Part shown: in pieces, positions 47,383-60,356 of the stretch | Layout of the letters: the number at the start of each line of letters is the position of its first letter | Numbering within the stretch: position 1 is the stretch's first letter | NCBI RefSeq assembly: GCF_003672135.1 | Contig: NC_039514.1 | Span: 3,162,001-3,226,000, forward strand | DNA length: 64,000 nucleotides | Direction of reading: 5' to 3' | Source: Ooceraea biroi | Lineage: Eukaryota; Arthropoda; Insecta; Hymenoptera; Formicidae | Notes under the pieces: generated by a model | Told to the model about the DNA's origin: nothing | Databases searched by the model: none | The model's input: only the letters and a program-made list of their open reading frames with translations | Made by a program: the position numbers and the translations under genes

Positions 47383-50090
47383 AAAATAAAATGGAAATTA
47401 CGACAAATAGCAGGGGAAGAAGAAAGAACGGGAAAGAAGGTTAAACTAGGATATGGTAAGATTTGGATAGAAGGTAAATGGTGGTTTTGGGATGAAGAAG
47501 AAGAAATATTGAAAGATGCGGGAGGGAAGCAGAGGGAGGAGGGAAGTGAGGAGAAGGTAATGAGGGGGGAAGAAGAGAGGCGGAAATAGGGGGTAAGAGG
47601 CAAAAAGAAGGAGGTAGAAAAGAAACAGAATATAAGAGAAAGAAGAGGATGGTGGGATGAGGAATGTAGGAAGATGAAAGAGAGGGTCAGAAGGGAGTTA
47701 AGAAAATGGAGAAGGGAGGGAGGGGATAAGGATAGTTATAGAAAGAAGTTAAAATACAGGAAATTATGTGAGGAGAAGAAAGGGAAAAAGAGAGAAAAAT
47801 GGGAAAGGGAGATGAAGGAAGCGAGGACAGAAAATCAGATATGGAAAATTGTGAATAAAGGAAGGAGAAGGGGGGAAAGAATAAATGGAGAAACAGAGAT
47901 GAAGGAATGGGAGGAATATTTCAGAGGAATGTTAAGGGGAGTAGAATGGAGGGCAGTTAGAGGGAAAGGAGGGAAGTTAAGAGAGGACGGGGAGGAAGAG
48001 ATAAGTAGAGAGGAAATAGGAAGAGCAATAAAGAAGCTGAAAGAAGGGAAAGCGACGGGAGGGGATAGGATACCAAATGAAGTATGGAAATATGGAGGAA
48101 AAAAAGTAGAAGAAGGGTTATGGAGAATATGTAGGAGGGTATGGAAAGGAGAGGAGTGGCCAAAGGAGTGGAGAGAAGAGGTAATAGTACCGATAAAGAA
48201 AAAAGGAAAAGGTGATAGAGTTGAGGATTATAGAGGGGTAACGATGACGCAGACAGCATATAGAGTATATACGATGGTGTTAGCGGAAAGATTAAAGGTG
48301 GAGCTAGAGGGGAAAGAAATATTACCACCAAGTCAGACGGGATTCAGGAGAGGGATGGGAACAATGGACAATATATATGTGTTAAATTATTTAGTGAATA
48401 GGCAGATAAGCAGAAAGAAAAGAAGAATGGTAGTTTTATTCTTGGATCTGAAGGCTGCTTTCGACTCGGTGGACAGAGAGATTATGGTAAAGACGATGAG
48501 GGAGAGAGGGGTGAGAGAAGGAATTGTGAAAAGATGTGAAGAGGTGATGAGGGAAACGGTGAGTAGGGTAAGAATTGGAGAAGAGGAAGGGGAAAAATTT
48601 TTGACAGTACGAGGAGTAAGGCAGGGGTGTCCATTAAGTCTGAGTATATTTACAATTTTGTTGGCAGATGTGGATGAAGTCTTGAGGAAAGGAGGCTGGG
48701 GAGGTGTGAGGTTGGGAGAGGAGAAGGTATATACTTTGGCATACACGGATGATATGGCACTTCTAGCGGAGGATGAAGAAGGAATGAAGGGTATGATTGC
48801 GAAAATGGAGAGATATTTGAAGGAAAAAGGTTTGGAGGTAAACGTAGAAAAAACAAAACTAATGAGATGTAGGAGAGGAGGGGGGAGATGGAGTAAGGTA
48901 GGATGGAGATGGGGAGGTAAGGAGTTAGAAGTAAAAGAATTTAAGTATCTGGGATATATAATAAAAGGAAATGGAGAACAGGATGCTCAAGTGAAAGATA
49001 GAGTGAAGAAAGGAACGGCGATATTGGGGAAGGTATGGAGTCTAGGAAAAAGAATGTTTGGGGGAGACTGGGGAAAGAGAATTTGGTTATTTGATAGATT
49101 AGTGTGGTCAATGGTTAGTTATGGGGTAGAGATATGGGGGTGGAAAGAGAGGAAGGAAGTAGAAAAGATTCAGGAGAGATATTTAAGATGGGTAATGGGG
49201 GTGGAAAGACAGACACCAGGATATTTGATAAGAGAAGAGGTACAAAGAGATTTATTAAAGGGGAGAGCGGGTATGAAGGCATGGAAATACGAGAAGAAGC
49301 TAGAGGAAGGAGAAGGGGGGGATTTAGCAAGAGAATGTTGGAAGGAAATGAAGAAGAGAGCGAAAGAGGGAAGAATATTAAAGGGATGGGAAACGGAAAG
49401 GAAAGAATTCATGGAGGAGAAAGGATGGAAAATAGAGGTAGAAGAGATGAAGAAAAAGGGGCAAATAAGAGGGGAGGATATATATGAGAAGGAAAGAGGC
49501 GTACAGAGGGAACAGAGATGGAAAAAGATAAGAGAATCGAGATATAATAGATGGTACGGCTGGGTGAAGGGAGAGGAAATACCGGGATATTTAAAGAAAA
49601 GATGGGGAGAGAAAAGATGGCAAAGGGTGGCAAGGTTTAGATTGGGAAACGGAATGAGAAGGGGGAGATATTGGGAGGAGGAGAGGAAGAGAGAGTGTAG
49701 GATATGTGGAGGGGGTGAGGAAACGTGAGAACATGTGTGGGAGGAATGTACAGGTTGGAGGGAGAGGGGTACGTGGCAGGAAAGGGTGGTGGAAGTATTG
49801 GGGGAGGAGGGAGAGGGGGAGAAATGGATGAGGGAGCTGGAGGGGTTGAGGGGGGAGAGGAATAAGTGGAGGAATGAGAGTGAGGATGGAGAGGAGGAGT
49901 GATAGAAAAATATTGTAAACGGAGACGGAAGTCCCATAGAGTAGGGAATTAGCAAGCGGAGATGTGTGTGTGTGTGGAGATAGGATAGGGTAGAATAAGT
50001 TAGGTTAAATAGGTTAAGTTAGAATTAAGATATTGTAAGAAATTGTAACCCTAAGGGGATTCAATAAATATATACATTATATATATAAAT
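47383..50090 (+). mobile_element. 5'-truncated non-LTR retrotransposon
   Basis: The coding part begins abruptly next to the solo LTR. It runs through the endonuclease-RT linker (WWDEECRKMKERVRRELRKW), the reverse transcriptase and a C-terminal zinc-knuckle region, then about 190 bp of 3' UTR, an AATAAA near 50064 and a TA-rich tail. ORF1 and nearly all of the endonuclease are missing. The + strand is extremely purine-rich across more than 2 kb. Confidence 0.88.
47674..49902 (+). pseudogene. Reverse transcriptase ORF of a non-LTR retrotransposon
   Basis: 684 codons are open from 47674 to a TGA at 49726-49728. An in-frame TAG at 47587-47589 already cuts the frame upstream. The RT domain has IPNEVWKYGG, DYRGVTMTQTAYRVY, the catalytic VLFLDLKAAFDSVDR, RQGCPLS and AYTDDMALLAE, which is the YxDD box as YTDD. 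The C-terminus enters a zinc knuckle (ECRICGGGEET) and hits TGA where Arg is expected. After the stop the frame continues with EHVWEEC, completing the C-C-H-C set, and ends at 49900-49902. The stop is therefore a single C-to-T change in an otherwise whole C-terminus. The clade is not assigned. Confidence 0.9.
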
Positions 50091-50185
50091 ATGTTTAATA
50101 ATATAATTATATATATACGTTGTCTACATGATGTTTAAACGAACATTTTTCATCTAAACTACGAACTATGTATAATCTATTAAAT

Positions 50186-51212
50186 TGACCTACTAGATCT
50201 ATTGTATGATCTATTGGAGTGAAAGTTGGTGACTTTCGATCCTAATAAACCTTAATATTTTCTCAAGTAGAACACAATTGCTTTATCAATAATGATCTTT
50301 TGAATATAAATAAAATATTTTAAATTAATAAACCTAAAATAAAAATTTATCTAAATACATTTTTTAATATATTTACTTTGGTAAAATACTCCTTGCTTAT
50401 ATTTATAACCATACAGACAATTTATTTTATGGGAATGATCGGTAATTTGTACGTATTTTAATTAAACATTAACTAATTACTACAAATTAATTTACATTTA
50501 AGTATATCTTTTTTTATTTCATAAAAAATCACAGATTAATAAATAATAACTCATATACTCCTAAATATTCAACATTTTTATTTGATGTTTTTAACAAAAT
50601 AAAAAAATTCTATTTGTCTTCCAACAATAAATTGTCAGTAATAATACATAAAGATAACTTAGGTCAAATACATGATATTCAAACTTTCATAAATATATTA
50701 TAAAAATAACAGCAATTATAAAAATAGCTATATAAAACTAGATATAAAAAAATCAAGCTCTATAAAAATTCTGGCCTTTAAAAATATTTGCAAATATGGT
50801 CTTTACTTTTTTACAGATAGTCCAAACACTAAAAATTACCTTACACTTACGCACATTTTAAATTTTATTTTCCAGTCACTAGTCCAAGTAACAACCCTAG
50901 TCATATTACTAATTAATTATCATTAGGATCTAGCTCCTATCTAGATGACTAGACCTTTCTACAAACATATGAAGAAGAAAACATAATAAGAATTTCAGAG
51001 TAAGTGATATGTACTGAAATGTTTTAAGAAATGATTCAGTTTTAGTTTAACATATTGGAAATTTATACAAAAAGAGAAGTTGATACTATTTTTCTAATTC
51101 ATAGTTACTGTTAATATTAATTTATAAATATGGTATTAACTTAGGCTCTATAAATATACTTCCACGTTGTTTAAATTTTTAAATCTTTGACTCCGTCTTC
51201 TATATTAATATT
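50186..51212. repeat. 3' flank of the duplicated locus (right copy)
   Basis: Colinear with 24050-25946 once three insertions in the left copy are set aside. Shared strings include gactttcgatcctaataaac, aataaaatattttaaattaa and gcatatgaag-type blocks near the ends. The duplication unit therefore includes at least 0.9 kb of 3' flank. Confidence 0.85.
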
Positions 51213-54200
51213 TTATAAATTTTGATTTGACAGTTTTAGCATTTTTAACATTTCACTCGTAATATTCATGTGTTTATTAGATATAGTAACTTGTAACAGC
51301 GTATTCCCTTGATCATTACGAGTATACATTGCAGCTACAAACTCATCTGGGTTTACTGCTTTTAACTTGCTAATAATTTCAATATTACCCTTTTTTGCAT
51401 CTTTAAATAACTCTTCAACCAGTTGCAGTAAATCAATAACACTCTGGTTTTTGGAAAGATTAAGAGGTGTCTTACCTTCCTTATTCTTAATGTTATAGAT
51501 TGCACCATGCTTCATTAAAGATTTGACAATCTCTAAGTACCCATTACTGGCTGCAACGTGAAGTGACGTACTGCCGCTAGCAGCGGTTTTAGCATTAATA
51601 AACTCATTTAATTTATCACGACTCACATATTCTAACAAAACTTCGACAATTTCTTTGTAACCTTTAGAAGTAGCTATGTGTAATGGTGTATTACGTTTAT
51701 TAGTACCTTGAGTAATATCAGCCTCATTTTTTAATAAGACGTTCACAACACCTATCTGTCTATTGCTAACAGCGTAATGTAGTGGTGTTCTTCCATCAAT
51801 GTCTTTATCATTGGCACTAGCTCCACTTTTTAATAGACGTTGCACAGTTTGTACATCACCATTACTAGCAGCAATGTTAATGTCTTTTTGCAGATGCTGC
51901 AACATTTCTGATATGTCGTTGGCCTCAAGTTTAAATATCAACTTAATTATTTTTATCTGTTTTAAACTATTCAAAACTCTAGGAGTTGGTTCAAACGCTT
52001 TTATTTGATCAAAACTTTCTTTGTAAGCTTTTAGTGCACCAATCAATTTGCCTTGATCAAAAAGTACATTTGCAATATTATATTGAGTATTTAGAGTATC
52101 AAAATGATTTGGTCCCAAAACGACTTTTTGCATATCTAAAACATCTTGATATACTTTCAAAGCTTTAGAATATTTCTTTTGTTCACACAGTACGCCGGCA
52201 ATGCCATGTAATGTTCTCAAAGTTTCAAAATGAGTAACACCGAAAATTAGTTTTTTCTTTTCGTAAACGTCTTTATAAATCTCCAATGCCTCTGCGTATT
52301 TACCCTGCTTACACAATAACACCGCCATATTATTTTGAGCATGCACAGCATTTTCCGCGTTTGCCGTATCTGACATGTTCTTTATTTTTTCAAAAATTAT
52401 CCTATTGATATTTAAGACTTCTTCGTATTTTCCTTGTGCATCCAATACTAGTGCCATATGAAACTGCGTCTCTAAAGTATCTGAGTGATTTGATCCTAAT
52501 ATCTCGGTTTGCTTCTGATAGACTTCTTGATAGATATTGTACGCTTCCTCATTTTTTCCTAGTCCATGCAGCATTAGAGCAATTGTACTTCTTGTATTTA
52601 AAGTGTCCGTATTATTTAAACCCAGGATTTCTTTCTGTTTCTGAAAAATTTCCTCAAATGTATTTAAAGCTTCTTGGTAACATCCTTGTCCGTATAATGC
52701 TTTAGATATGTATGCCTGAATATCTAAAGTACCAGGATTATCGGGTCCTAGTATTTCTTTTCTCTTTTCAAATGCGCTTTTGAAAATATTTAAGGCCGCT
52801 TGATAATTGTTCTGATTCATGAGTGCTAAAGCTTTATTAATCTGGGAGGATCCTTGAGATATCTGTTTCAATTGTTCAAGTTTCGAAAAGTTACTATGCA
52901 TCGCAGCAACTACTAGCGTTTTGTTTTCTCTATTATGAGCACCCATAATGGCTTTTATTGTATCAACATCCTTTATTTTATTAAGATCATTAATAACTTC
53001 AGAGTTATCATTTTCAATGTTTGTAAATGAGTCATTCACTAATTGAAATAAACTAATTATATCTTTATCTACAGTAAAATTTAATGGCGTTTTGTCATTG
53101 TCGGAGAGAGCATTATATACCGCGCCATTAGCTAACAAGGCCTTTACAACTTTTAAGTGAGAGAACTTTGCAGCATAATGTAGAGGAGTAAATCCCTTCT
53201 TATTAACTGCATTAGGATCAGCCCTATTTTCTAAAAGAATACTGACAACTTCGTCACAGCCTTTCCATGCAGTATAATGTAATGGTGTTCCACCTTTACC
53301 GTTTTTGGCATTAATAAACGCTCCCATTTTGATATATATCTCAACATCTGAAAAATTATTATGTTTTATAACCTTAAATAATTTCTTAGTTGAGGCTAAT
53401 AGATTAATAACGGTTTTGTTACCAGCCCATACTAATAATTTACTATAAAGCTTGCCAAAATTATAAACTGCTCCATTTTTTAGTAAAATTTCAGTTACAT
53501 CTTTATAGCCAAAAGTAGCAGCAATATGCATAGGACTTACGCCATTTTTATCTTGAGAATTAACATCAGCACCTTGCGCTATTAAGTACTTCACAACTGC
53601 TAAATGACCCTTCATTGCAGCATAGTGCAATAATGTCTGATTAACTGCACCAGGATCGTTAATATTTAATCCCTTACTAAGGAAAAACTCTACAGTATCT
53701 TTATGACCTTCTCTAGCTGCAATGTGCATGGGCTTTAAGCCAGAGGCATTTTTAGCATTTATGTCAGATCCATTATCTACTAAGTACTTCACCATATCCA
53801 GATTACTTTCTTGTGAAGCAATGTGCAATATTGTCCAATTATCGTTACCCTTAGTATTCATATCTACTATCCGGTATTGAAGAAACGTTTTAACCACTTC
53901 TAAATGACCATGTGCCACTGCTAATTCTAAAGATGTTCTATTCTTAATGTCCTTAATATTAAAATTTGCTCCTTCATTTAGTAAAACTTTTACAACATTA
54001 CTGTGACCAAGTACGGCTGCCTCATGTAATGGCGTTACTCCATAGTTAGATTGAACATTAACAGTAGCTCCACTTGCTATCAAAATCTCAACAATTTCTT
54101 TATAACCTTCTTGTGCTGCACCACATAATGGTGTTACATTATTGACCATTCTGGCATCAGAGTCAGCTCCACCATTTATCAAAGCGTTCACTATATCCTT

Positions 54201-57200
54201 ATGACCTCTTGTGGCAGCTAGATGTAATGCAGTAATGTTTCCAGGACCTTTTATATTAACAGCTGCAGTTTTTAGCAAAATTTCTACAACATCTGTATAG
54301 CCAGTAGACACTGCTAGTAATAAAGGTTTACTACTTTCTTCGTCCACATTAGCTCCATTTGCTATAAGAATTTCAGCAATTTCTTTGTTATTATTTTTAA
54401 TTGCAGAAAGTAATGGCGGATTGTTACACTTGGTATTAATATTAGCTCCTTTTGCTAGCAAAATCTCTACGATTTCTTTATGACCTGCTTCCACAGCCAC
54501 ATGTAATGGTGTATCACCTGCAATGTCTGTTGTATTGACTTCGGCTCCAGTTTCTATTAGAAAAACAATAGCATCTATATGGTTATTTCGAGTAGCTAGA
54601 TGCAACGGTGTAATGCCGTCATTCCTTCTAGCATTTACTTCAGCTTTCTTTTTTATTAGAAGATCAATAACATCTATGTTACCATTCATGGCAGCTTCAT
54701 GTATGGCTGTATTACCGTGAAAGTCTTGAGCGTTAACTTCGACTTTATTTTTTATCAGAAGATCAATAATACTATAATTCCCGTTCAGAGCAGCTACGTG
54801 TAGTGGTGTTTCATCAATACAGTTTTTAGCATTAACTTCTGCTCCATTTTTTATTAAAAGTTCAACAACTTCCATATGGCCACTTTCTACTGCATAGTGT
54901 AATGGTGTATCATTATTTTTATCTTTAGCATGAATGTTAACACCCTGTTCGAGGAGAATAGTCACTATTCCCAAATGGCCCTTCTGTACTGCCAAATGTA
55001 GTGGAGTTATACCGTCAACAGTCTTAACACTAGCTTTATGTTTCAGTAAAGTCTTAACGATTCCCTCGTGCCCATCTTTTGCTGCATAGTGTAAAGCTGT
55101 ATTATTATATGTTTTGTCAACGGCATTAACATTAGCTCCATGTTTCAATAGAATGCTAGCTATCTTCTCGTGACCGGCTTTTACTGCATAATGTAATGGG
55201 GTATGACCATCGATAACACTAGCGTTAACATCAGCTCCCTCCGAAATTAAAGCGTTTACTATTTCCAGGTGGCCGTTGAGAGCTGCCACATGTATTGGTG
55301 TCCAATCTGTATTATTCTTAGCGTTAATATCTACCTTGTATTCAAGTAAGAAATAAACTAACTCCAAGTGACCCATTTCTGCAGCTACATGTAATGGAGT
55401 AAAACCACTCGTAAGCTCAATAAGGTCAGCATTAGCATCTTTTGTTAGTAGAATTTTAACAATGTCAATATGATTGTTTCTTATTGCATAGTGTAAAGGT
55501 GAAAGACCAAACACATCTTTGGTAACAGTATTAGCTTCATTTTCTAATAGAACCTTGACAGTATCCTTGTGACCATTTCGAGCTGCAAGTTGTAGTGGTG
55601 TTTTGCCACTATTATCTACATCATCAACATATAAACCTGCTTCTTTTACGAAGAAGTCCACAATATTTTTTCTTCCATATGCAGCAGCAATGTGCAGTGG
55701 GCTTTGGCCATTAATATCCTTAACATTAAGGCTTAAATTTTGGTCAAGAAGAAATTTTATAACTTTAAGACTATATCCCTTAGCAGCAAAATGCAATGTG
55801 GTCCATAAGTCAATATTTCTAGCATTGATATCTGCTCCTCCTCTGAGGCAAACTTTCAAGCTTACAAAATTTCCTTCTTGCAAAGCATCGAACAGTCTTT
55901 TTTGATTAGTAATGGTATCTAAGCCTTGATTGCATTTCTCTCTCAGTTTGGAAGGATCATCACTCACTAATTTGCCAATTTTTTTGTTACTCCCCATTAT
56001 ATTTACTTCGACAAGTTTTGTAGCGTTTAAAACAACTGTTGTTGAAGGTTCAGATAATAATATATCTACTAATGCATTACCATGTGCTAAATGATTACGT
56101 AAACATTTTCCATTTAATAAAGGAATATTATCATCTAAAAAAAGTAGGTTATTTTCCAGGGAATTCTTTAGCTCCAAAATTGACATTATATCCAAAACAA
56201 GCATTTCTACTACTGCTTGCAATTTTTCATCGCTCTTATAAATAGGGAATGTTTCAGTTAATTGGCCATTAATTAATAAATTATTGCTTAAAATATTTTT
56301 CAGTTCAGATAGTTTTAGCGCAAGTTGGTTATTATATTTTTCTTCTGTAACATTGTAAGTTTTTTCTTGTTTATACATAGGAAAAGCACCTTTTTTATTT
56401 AACTCCGCTCTTAATTTTTTGATCCATTCCATGTCGTCTGTTGCCAATTCAACAATAGAAAAAATTTCCCAAAGTAGTCTGCTCACTTTATCAAAGTTCA
56501 CCCAAATTAAGCTGCACGGGTTATAATAGTCTTCGGGTTGTATTTTTGACCCAACACTATCAAAAAGTTTCATTGATAACGTAGCAATTTCTTTAAAATT
56601 ATGAGATTTTACTTGTAGAGCCATATTGTCTATTATTTCATAAATATAAAATTTTATTCCTGTAATATTGTTGTGATTAACAATTTTTTCACTAAATAAC
56701 ATACTTAAGATCTTTAATGACAGAAATCCTCTAATGTAATTATTTGTAATATGTTTTAATTGGATATCAGCAGAATTAATTATATTCTTAATTTGATCGA
56801 TCAAATCTTGTTCATAAGCTGTCTTATCAGATATATTATCGCTCACTTCTGTAATGAGATTTTCAAGTGTCTTGTGTTGTATCTTTTTAAAATTTTCATT
56901 TTCCGACATCATTTTATCCAATTTAACAGTACCAAGCACTTCAACAAACTCTTTTATTTCATCTAAATTGTCACTATTAATAATCTTTTTTAGAAGTATT
57001 CTGATTATTTTGATTTTGTTGTTGTAAAGAATATTAGTAATTACATCACCAACTTTTTTAATATCATTTTGAATACCTATAAAAAAATTCAAATTTTTAT
57101 TTTCCTCTATCTCTGTTCTCTTGAAGAGTGAATAAGCATGTGATAATGAATTGCGTAAGTCTATAATTATTTTTTTTGTATTTTTTAGTAACGATAATAG

Positions 57201-58737
57201 CAGATGTTCACTTATAATATTAGATAACTTAGGAGACTCTAAAGTGTTTTTTAAATGCTCACCAATAACTTGTAAAACCCTTGTAATAATTAACTGGCCT
57301 TCTCTTTCTTTACAATTAACTGATAATGCTAACTTCACATGATCACTTATTTTCTCTAAAGACTGAATATCCCTAAGTTGTTGATAATCGTTATACAATT
57401 CTCCGAATTGAGGGTAACTGTCAATAATCTCTGCAATAATCTTTTCACGTTTTACGTTTGGAAGATCAGCAATTGTATCAATATGTACATTATTCCCTTC
57501 TATAATATATTCTTTAACTTTTTCTGCAAAATTTTCTAAATGATTTAATATTTTGCTTTTATTTAATGTAGAACGATAAAATAGATTAATCTCTTGTCGT
57601 TTTATGTGAGAAGAAATAAAACTGACTAAACAGAATTCTATTTCTTCCCAAGGTAATCTATTATAAGTTGATTTTAACTGCCGTTTTAATATATGAATAT
57701 TTTTTGCAATAAACTTTGCTACAAATAAAAAGCTTTCATCTACTTCTTCCGCGTCTAAGTAATCTCTTTTTAGTAAGCTAATGTTTTGAAGCATTAATTC
57801 AATTCGTTCTCTGATATTATTAAGATCAGTCCTGAAACTTTGCCCCTGTCTTGAAGCGTTAGAGAAGAAACGGAGATCTATTAATTTATTTTCAACAAAA
57901 ATTTCCATTTTGTCTGACAAGGATATATTCTTCAATTTCAATTCTTCATAAGCTTTTGAAAGAATTGTATCCAACTCTCTCAAATCAGAAAAATAATTAC
58001 CCGGCCATTTATTGATTAGGGTATTAAGAAGCTCAACGTTACCTGAACGTACAGCATAATAAAATGCATTATGATATTCTTCATCTCTGTCATCTGGTAA
58101 TATGTTAGTTCTTGTGATATCAATAGATAAATAATTTAAGATTCTATTATCACTGTCAAATAGACACTCTAGAAGTTCTAGTTTGTTGTGTTTACAAGCT
58201 AAGATGACTATATTAGTATTTTTAATAGGATTATTAGCATGAGCATAATAATTTCTCAAAGTTATTTGGTCTTCTGCATCTTTTGTATAACCAATTAAAT
58301 TGCTTAATTTTTTGAAGGTATTAATATTACCCTCTGATATGGCCTTTTTCAGTTTTGTTAAAATCAGGAGATAAAGCTCTTCGGCTTTTCCTGTTCCAAG
58401 GTAGAGCCGTCTATATTCTTTTAAAAACTCTTGTTTTGATGTGTATAGACGCGATAAAAACTGTTCATTTTCTTGATAAGAACTAATTTGTTGCTGAGAT
58501 ACATGCACAAACTCTTCTAAGTTCTCTTCAATATGTCTGTGATGTTTATACTCGTCTCTGTACCTGTCTTTGCATTCATGCTGATGCGATTTGCGTTCCT
58601 TCTCATTGCTGTGATTTCTTCTTTCGGTATGTTTTTCTCTTCGACAAGATGAACTTGATTTATGATGGTGGACAATTGCTTGTACTGGTGTAATATTCAT
58701 GGAATCGACTGTATCTCCATCCTCTTCCTCTAAAAAA
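51213..58737 (-). CDS. Giant HEPN-like / ankyrin / TPR / ankyrin protein, intact
   Basis: 2495 codons from the ATG at 58700. The frame is also open 12 codons further, to a CAG acceptor before 58737, so an upstream exon exists. Residues 1-60 are His/Arg/Lys-rich. Residues 70-930 are mostly helical with weak ankyrin-like segments and two HEPN-type motifs: R516-N-S-L-S-H521 (after IIIDL) and R868-N-H-L-A-H873. Both are R-x4-H, the known catalytic signature of HEPN ribonucleases, each following long helices. Residues about 940-1780 hold some 25 ankyrin repeats (GxTPLHxAAxxGH), with a few more to 1880. Residues about 1955-2240 hold seven 42-residue TPRs of the kinesin-light-chain/NPHP3 kind (ALNIFKSAFEKRKEILGPDN). 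Residues 2265-2495 return to ankyrins. The protein is presumably cytosolic. Ankyrins and TPRs bind proteins; the RNase activity is inference from the motif. Its source may be lateral transfer from a bacterial endosymbiont, as large single-frame ankyrin/TPR proteins are common there. Confidence 0.9.
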
Positions 58738-58895
58738 CTGAAAATAGCAAAGAATACAGAATTTTTCCTATTAAATTATTTGCATCAACTATATAAAGAT
58801 TATAAAAGGAGGAAAGATAGGAAATATAAATCTTATAAATATTTATATTGCAAACAACATTACTTATTATTTATGTTGTCTTCCAATGGACTTAC

Positions 58896-58965
58896 ACAAA
58901 TACATGATATTTATTGACTTTAGGAGACACCTCGTCGATGATCTTGTCCGCCACAATAATTATCT
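58896..58965 (-). other. Candidate upstream exon of the giant gene
   Basis: Between an acceptor (aatattag) and a strong donor (GTAAGT) lie 70 bases. They are open in exactly the phase needed (2 + 22 codons + 2) to join the exon at 58737 and encode DKIIDEVSPKVNKYHVF. There is no ATG, so a further exon would be needed. The matching sequence of the left locus is missing beyond the GGGTAAG-ended element. Support is limited to phase and splice motifs. Confidence 0.3.
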
Positions 58966-59611
58966 CTAATATTAAATATTAGAATCACCCTCTTGAGTTG
59001 ACCTCTAATAAGTTTTAGTCGACAATCATTATTAAGTAAAAAGTTAGTATAAAGAAGTTACATGAATAAGTGAATAGATGCTAAGTAGAATTAAGGATTA
59101 AGGTGGGCCAGAATTATATGGGAGGTAGTATCAGAAAAATTGAAAAGAAAATACGAAAATACGTGGGCGTTGCCTCATCTCTGCAAACCTACCAAAAACT
59201 TCTAACCCAATCCAACCCGTAATCGTACTTACAAATTAGCATCTATTCACTTATTCATACAACTTCTTTTGATAATAATAAACAATGTTTTTAATAAACA
59301 ATGATCATTGGCTACAAACCTTCTAGAAGTCACTCAGGAAGGTGACCTCCTATAATATATGTCAAAATCGAAATCATCGGCGAGATATTTCTTAAAGTAA
59401 TAAATAATAATTACCAGAGAGATACATTTATGAATTCTCATATATTTTCTTTTATTCTTGTAATTACAAATAAAATTATAACAATTAATAAAATAAGTGT
59501 AACTAGTAATGATTAGGTATTCTATTAATAATTATAACTTTAGGATGATCATGGAACATTTATTAAAGACAAACATCAAAATAATAAATATGCAGGATAT
59601 TGTAGTGCATA
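58966..59611. other. Upstream region of the giant gene
   Basis: AT-rich; contains one MITE (59051-59270). No promoter motif is recognised. Confidence 0.4.
59051..59270. mobile_element. 220-bp MITE with 35-bp inverted ends
   Basis: aaagaagttacatgaataag on the left and its near inverse on the right (gtgaatagatgctaa is also paired). The interior is unique. Confidence 0.8.
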
Positions 59612-59850
59612 CCCAGATAGCACAAGATATTCCTATGAATGTTTTAAGAATATTCTTGAAGAATATTTGGAATATTCCATAAGTCATTCTTATATATTTA
59701 TCTTATGTTCGTAGGGCATTCGAATGGCACTATTATAAATCTTTTTTGAATGTGAGTAGAATAACCTATCGAATATTCTGTATAATAACTATGCATATTT
59801 ATAGAATATTCAATAAATATTCTAGGAACATCCCGGTAAAAAATTTTTTA
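59612..59850. mobile_element. Palindromic-word element, left end only (copy H)
   Basis: CCCAGATAGCACAAGATATT at 59612 after TA, followed by many AGAATATTC/GAATATTC words to about 59833. No right end is found. Resembles copies D and E. Confidence 0.55.
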
Positions 59851-60356
59851 TATAATCAGACAAAACTGGTTATACAAAATTATATATCATTTTTGTCCAT
59901 ATATAAATAGATATGCTTATATATAAATGAATATGATATATATATATATATATATTTGTATATTATTAAAGATATGTAAGTAGTAAAATATAATATTTAT
60001 TATAATCTGAAGTCCGAAGTTTTCGAACTTCAAAGTGCTTGCGTGCGTGAACTACGTGGACATCCATGGGAGTACTCTGTGCCGCAAGCGTAAAAATTCT
60101 CAAAAAAAATTAATATGCCAAGGCATGTATATTAACTTTATTATATAACTGTCAGGCTAAATCTTAACGTCGAGTAAGAACTCAACGCGTGCACCACATA
60201 GCGGTGCGGAGCGAAAACACATATTCCTAGTTTATATAGAATCATATACAATTATATATGAATGCATCTGAATCATACTTGTGTTTATGTATATTTATAC
60301 ATGATGCAAGGCTTATATATAATTATATATTAGACAAATACAGATCCATATATACC

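Noticed and set aside
52436..52705. Identical 89-codon + strand frames in both paralogues (also at 29866-30135)
   Set aside because: They are antisense shadows of the TPR region; identity reflects the coding strand.
58239..58256. A third R-x4-H motif (R149 to H154) in the giant protein
   Set aside because: It is followed at once by an ankyrin-like helix pair (NTNIVILACKHNKLELLECL), so a HEPN bundle is unlikely here. Not counted as catalytic.
51213..58737. Bacterial contamination of the assembly
   Set aside because: The gene has a conserved splice acceptor, a paralogue full of insect transposons and AT-rich insect flanks.
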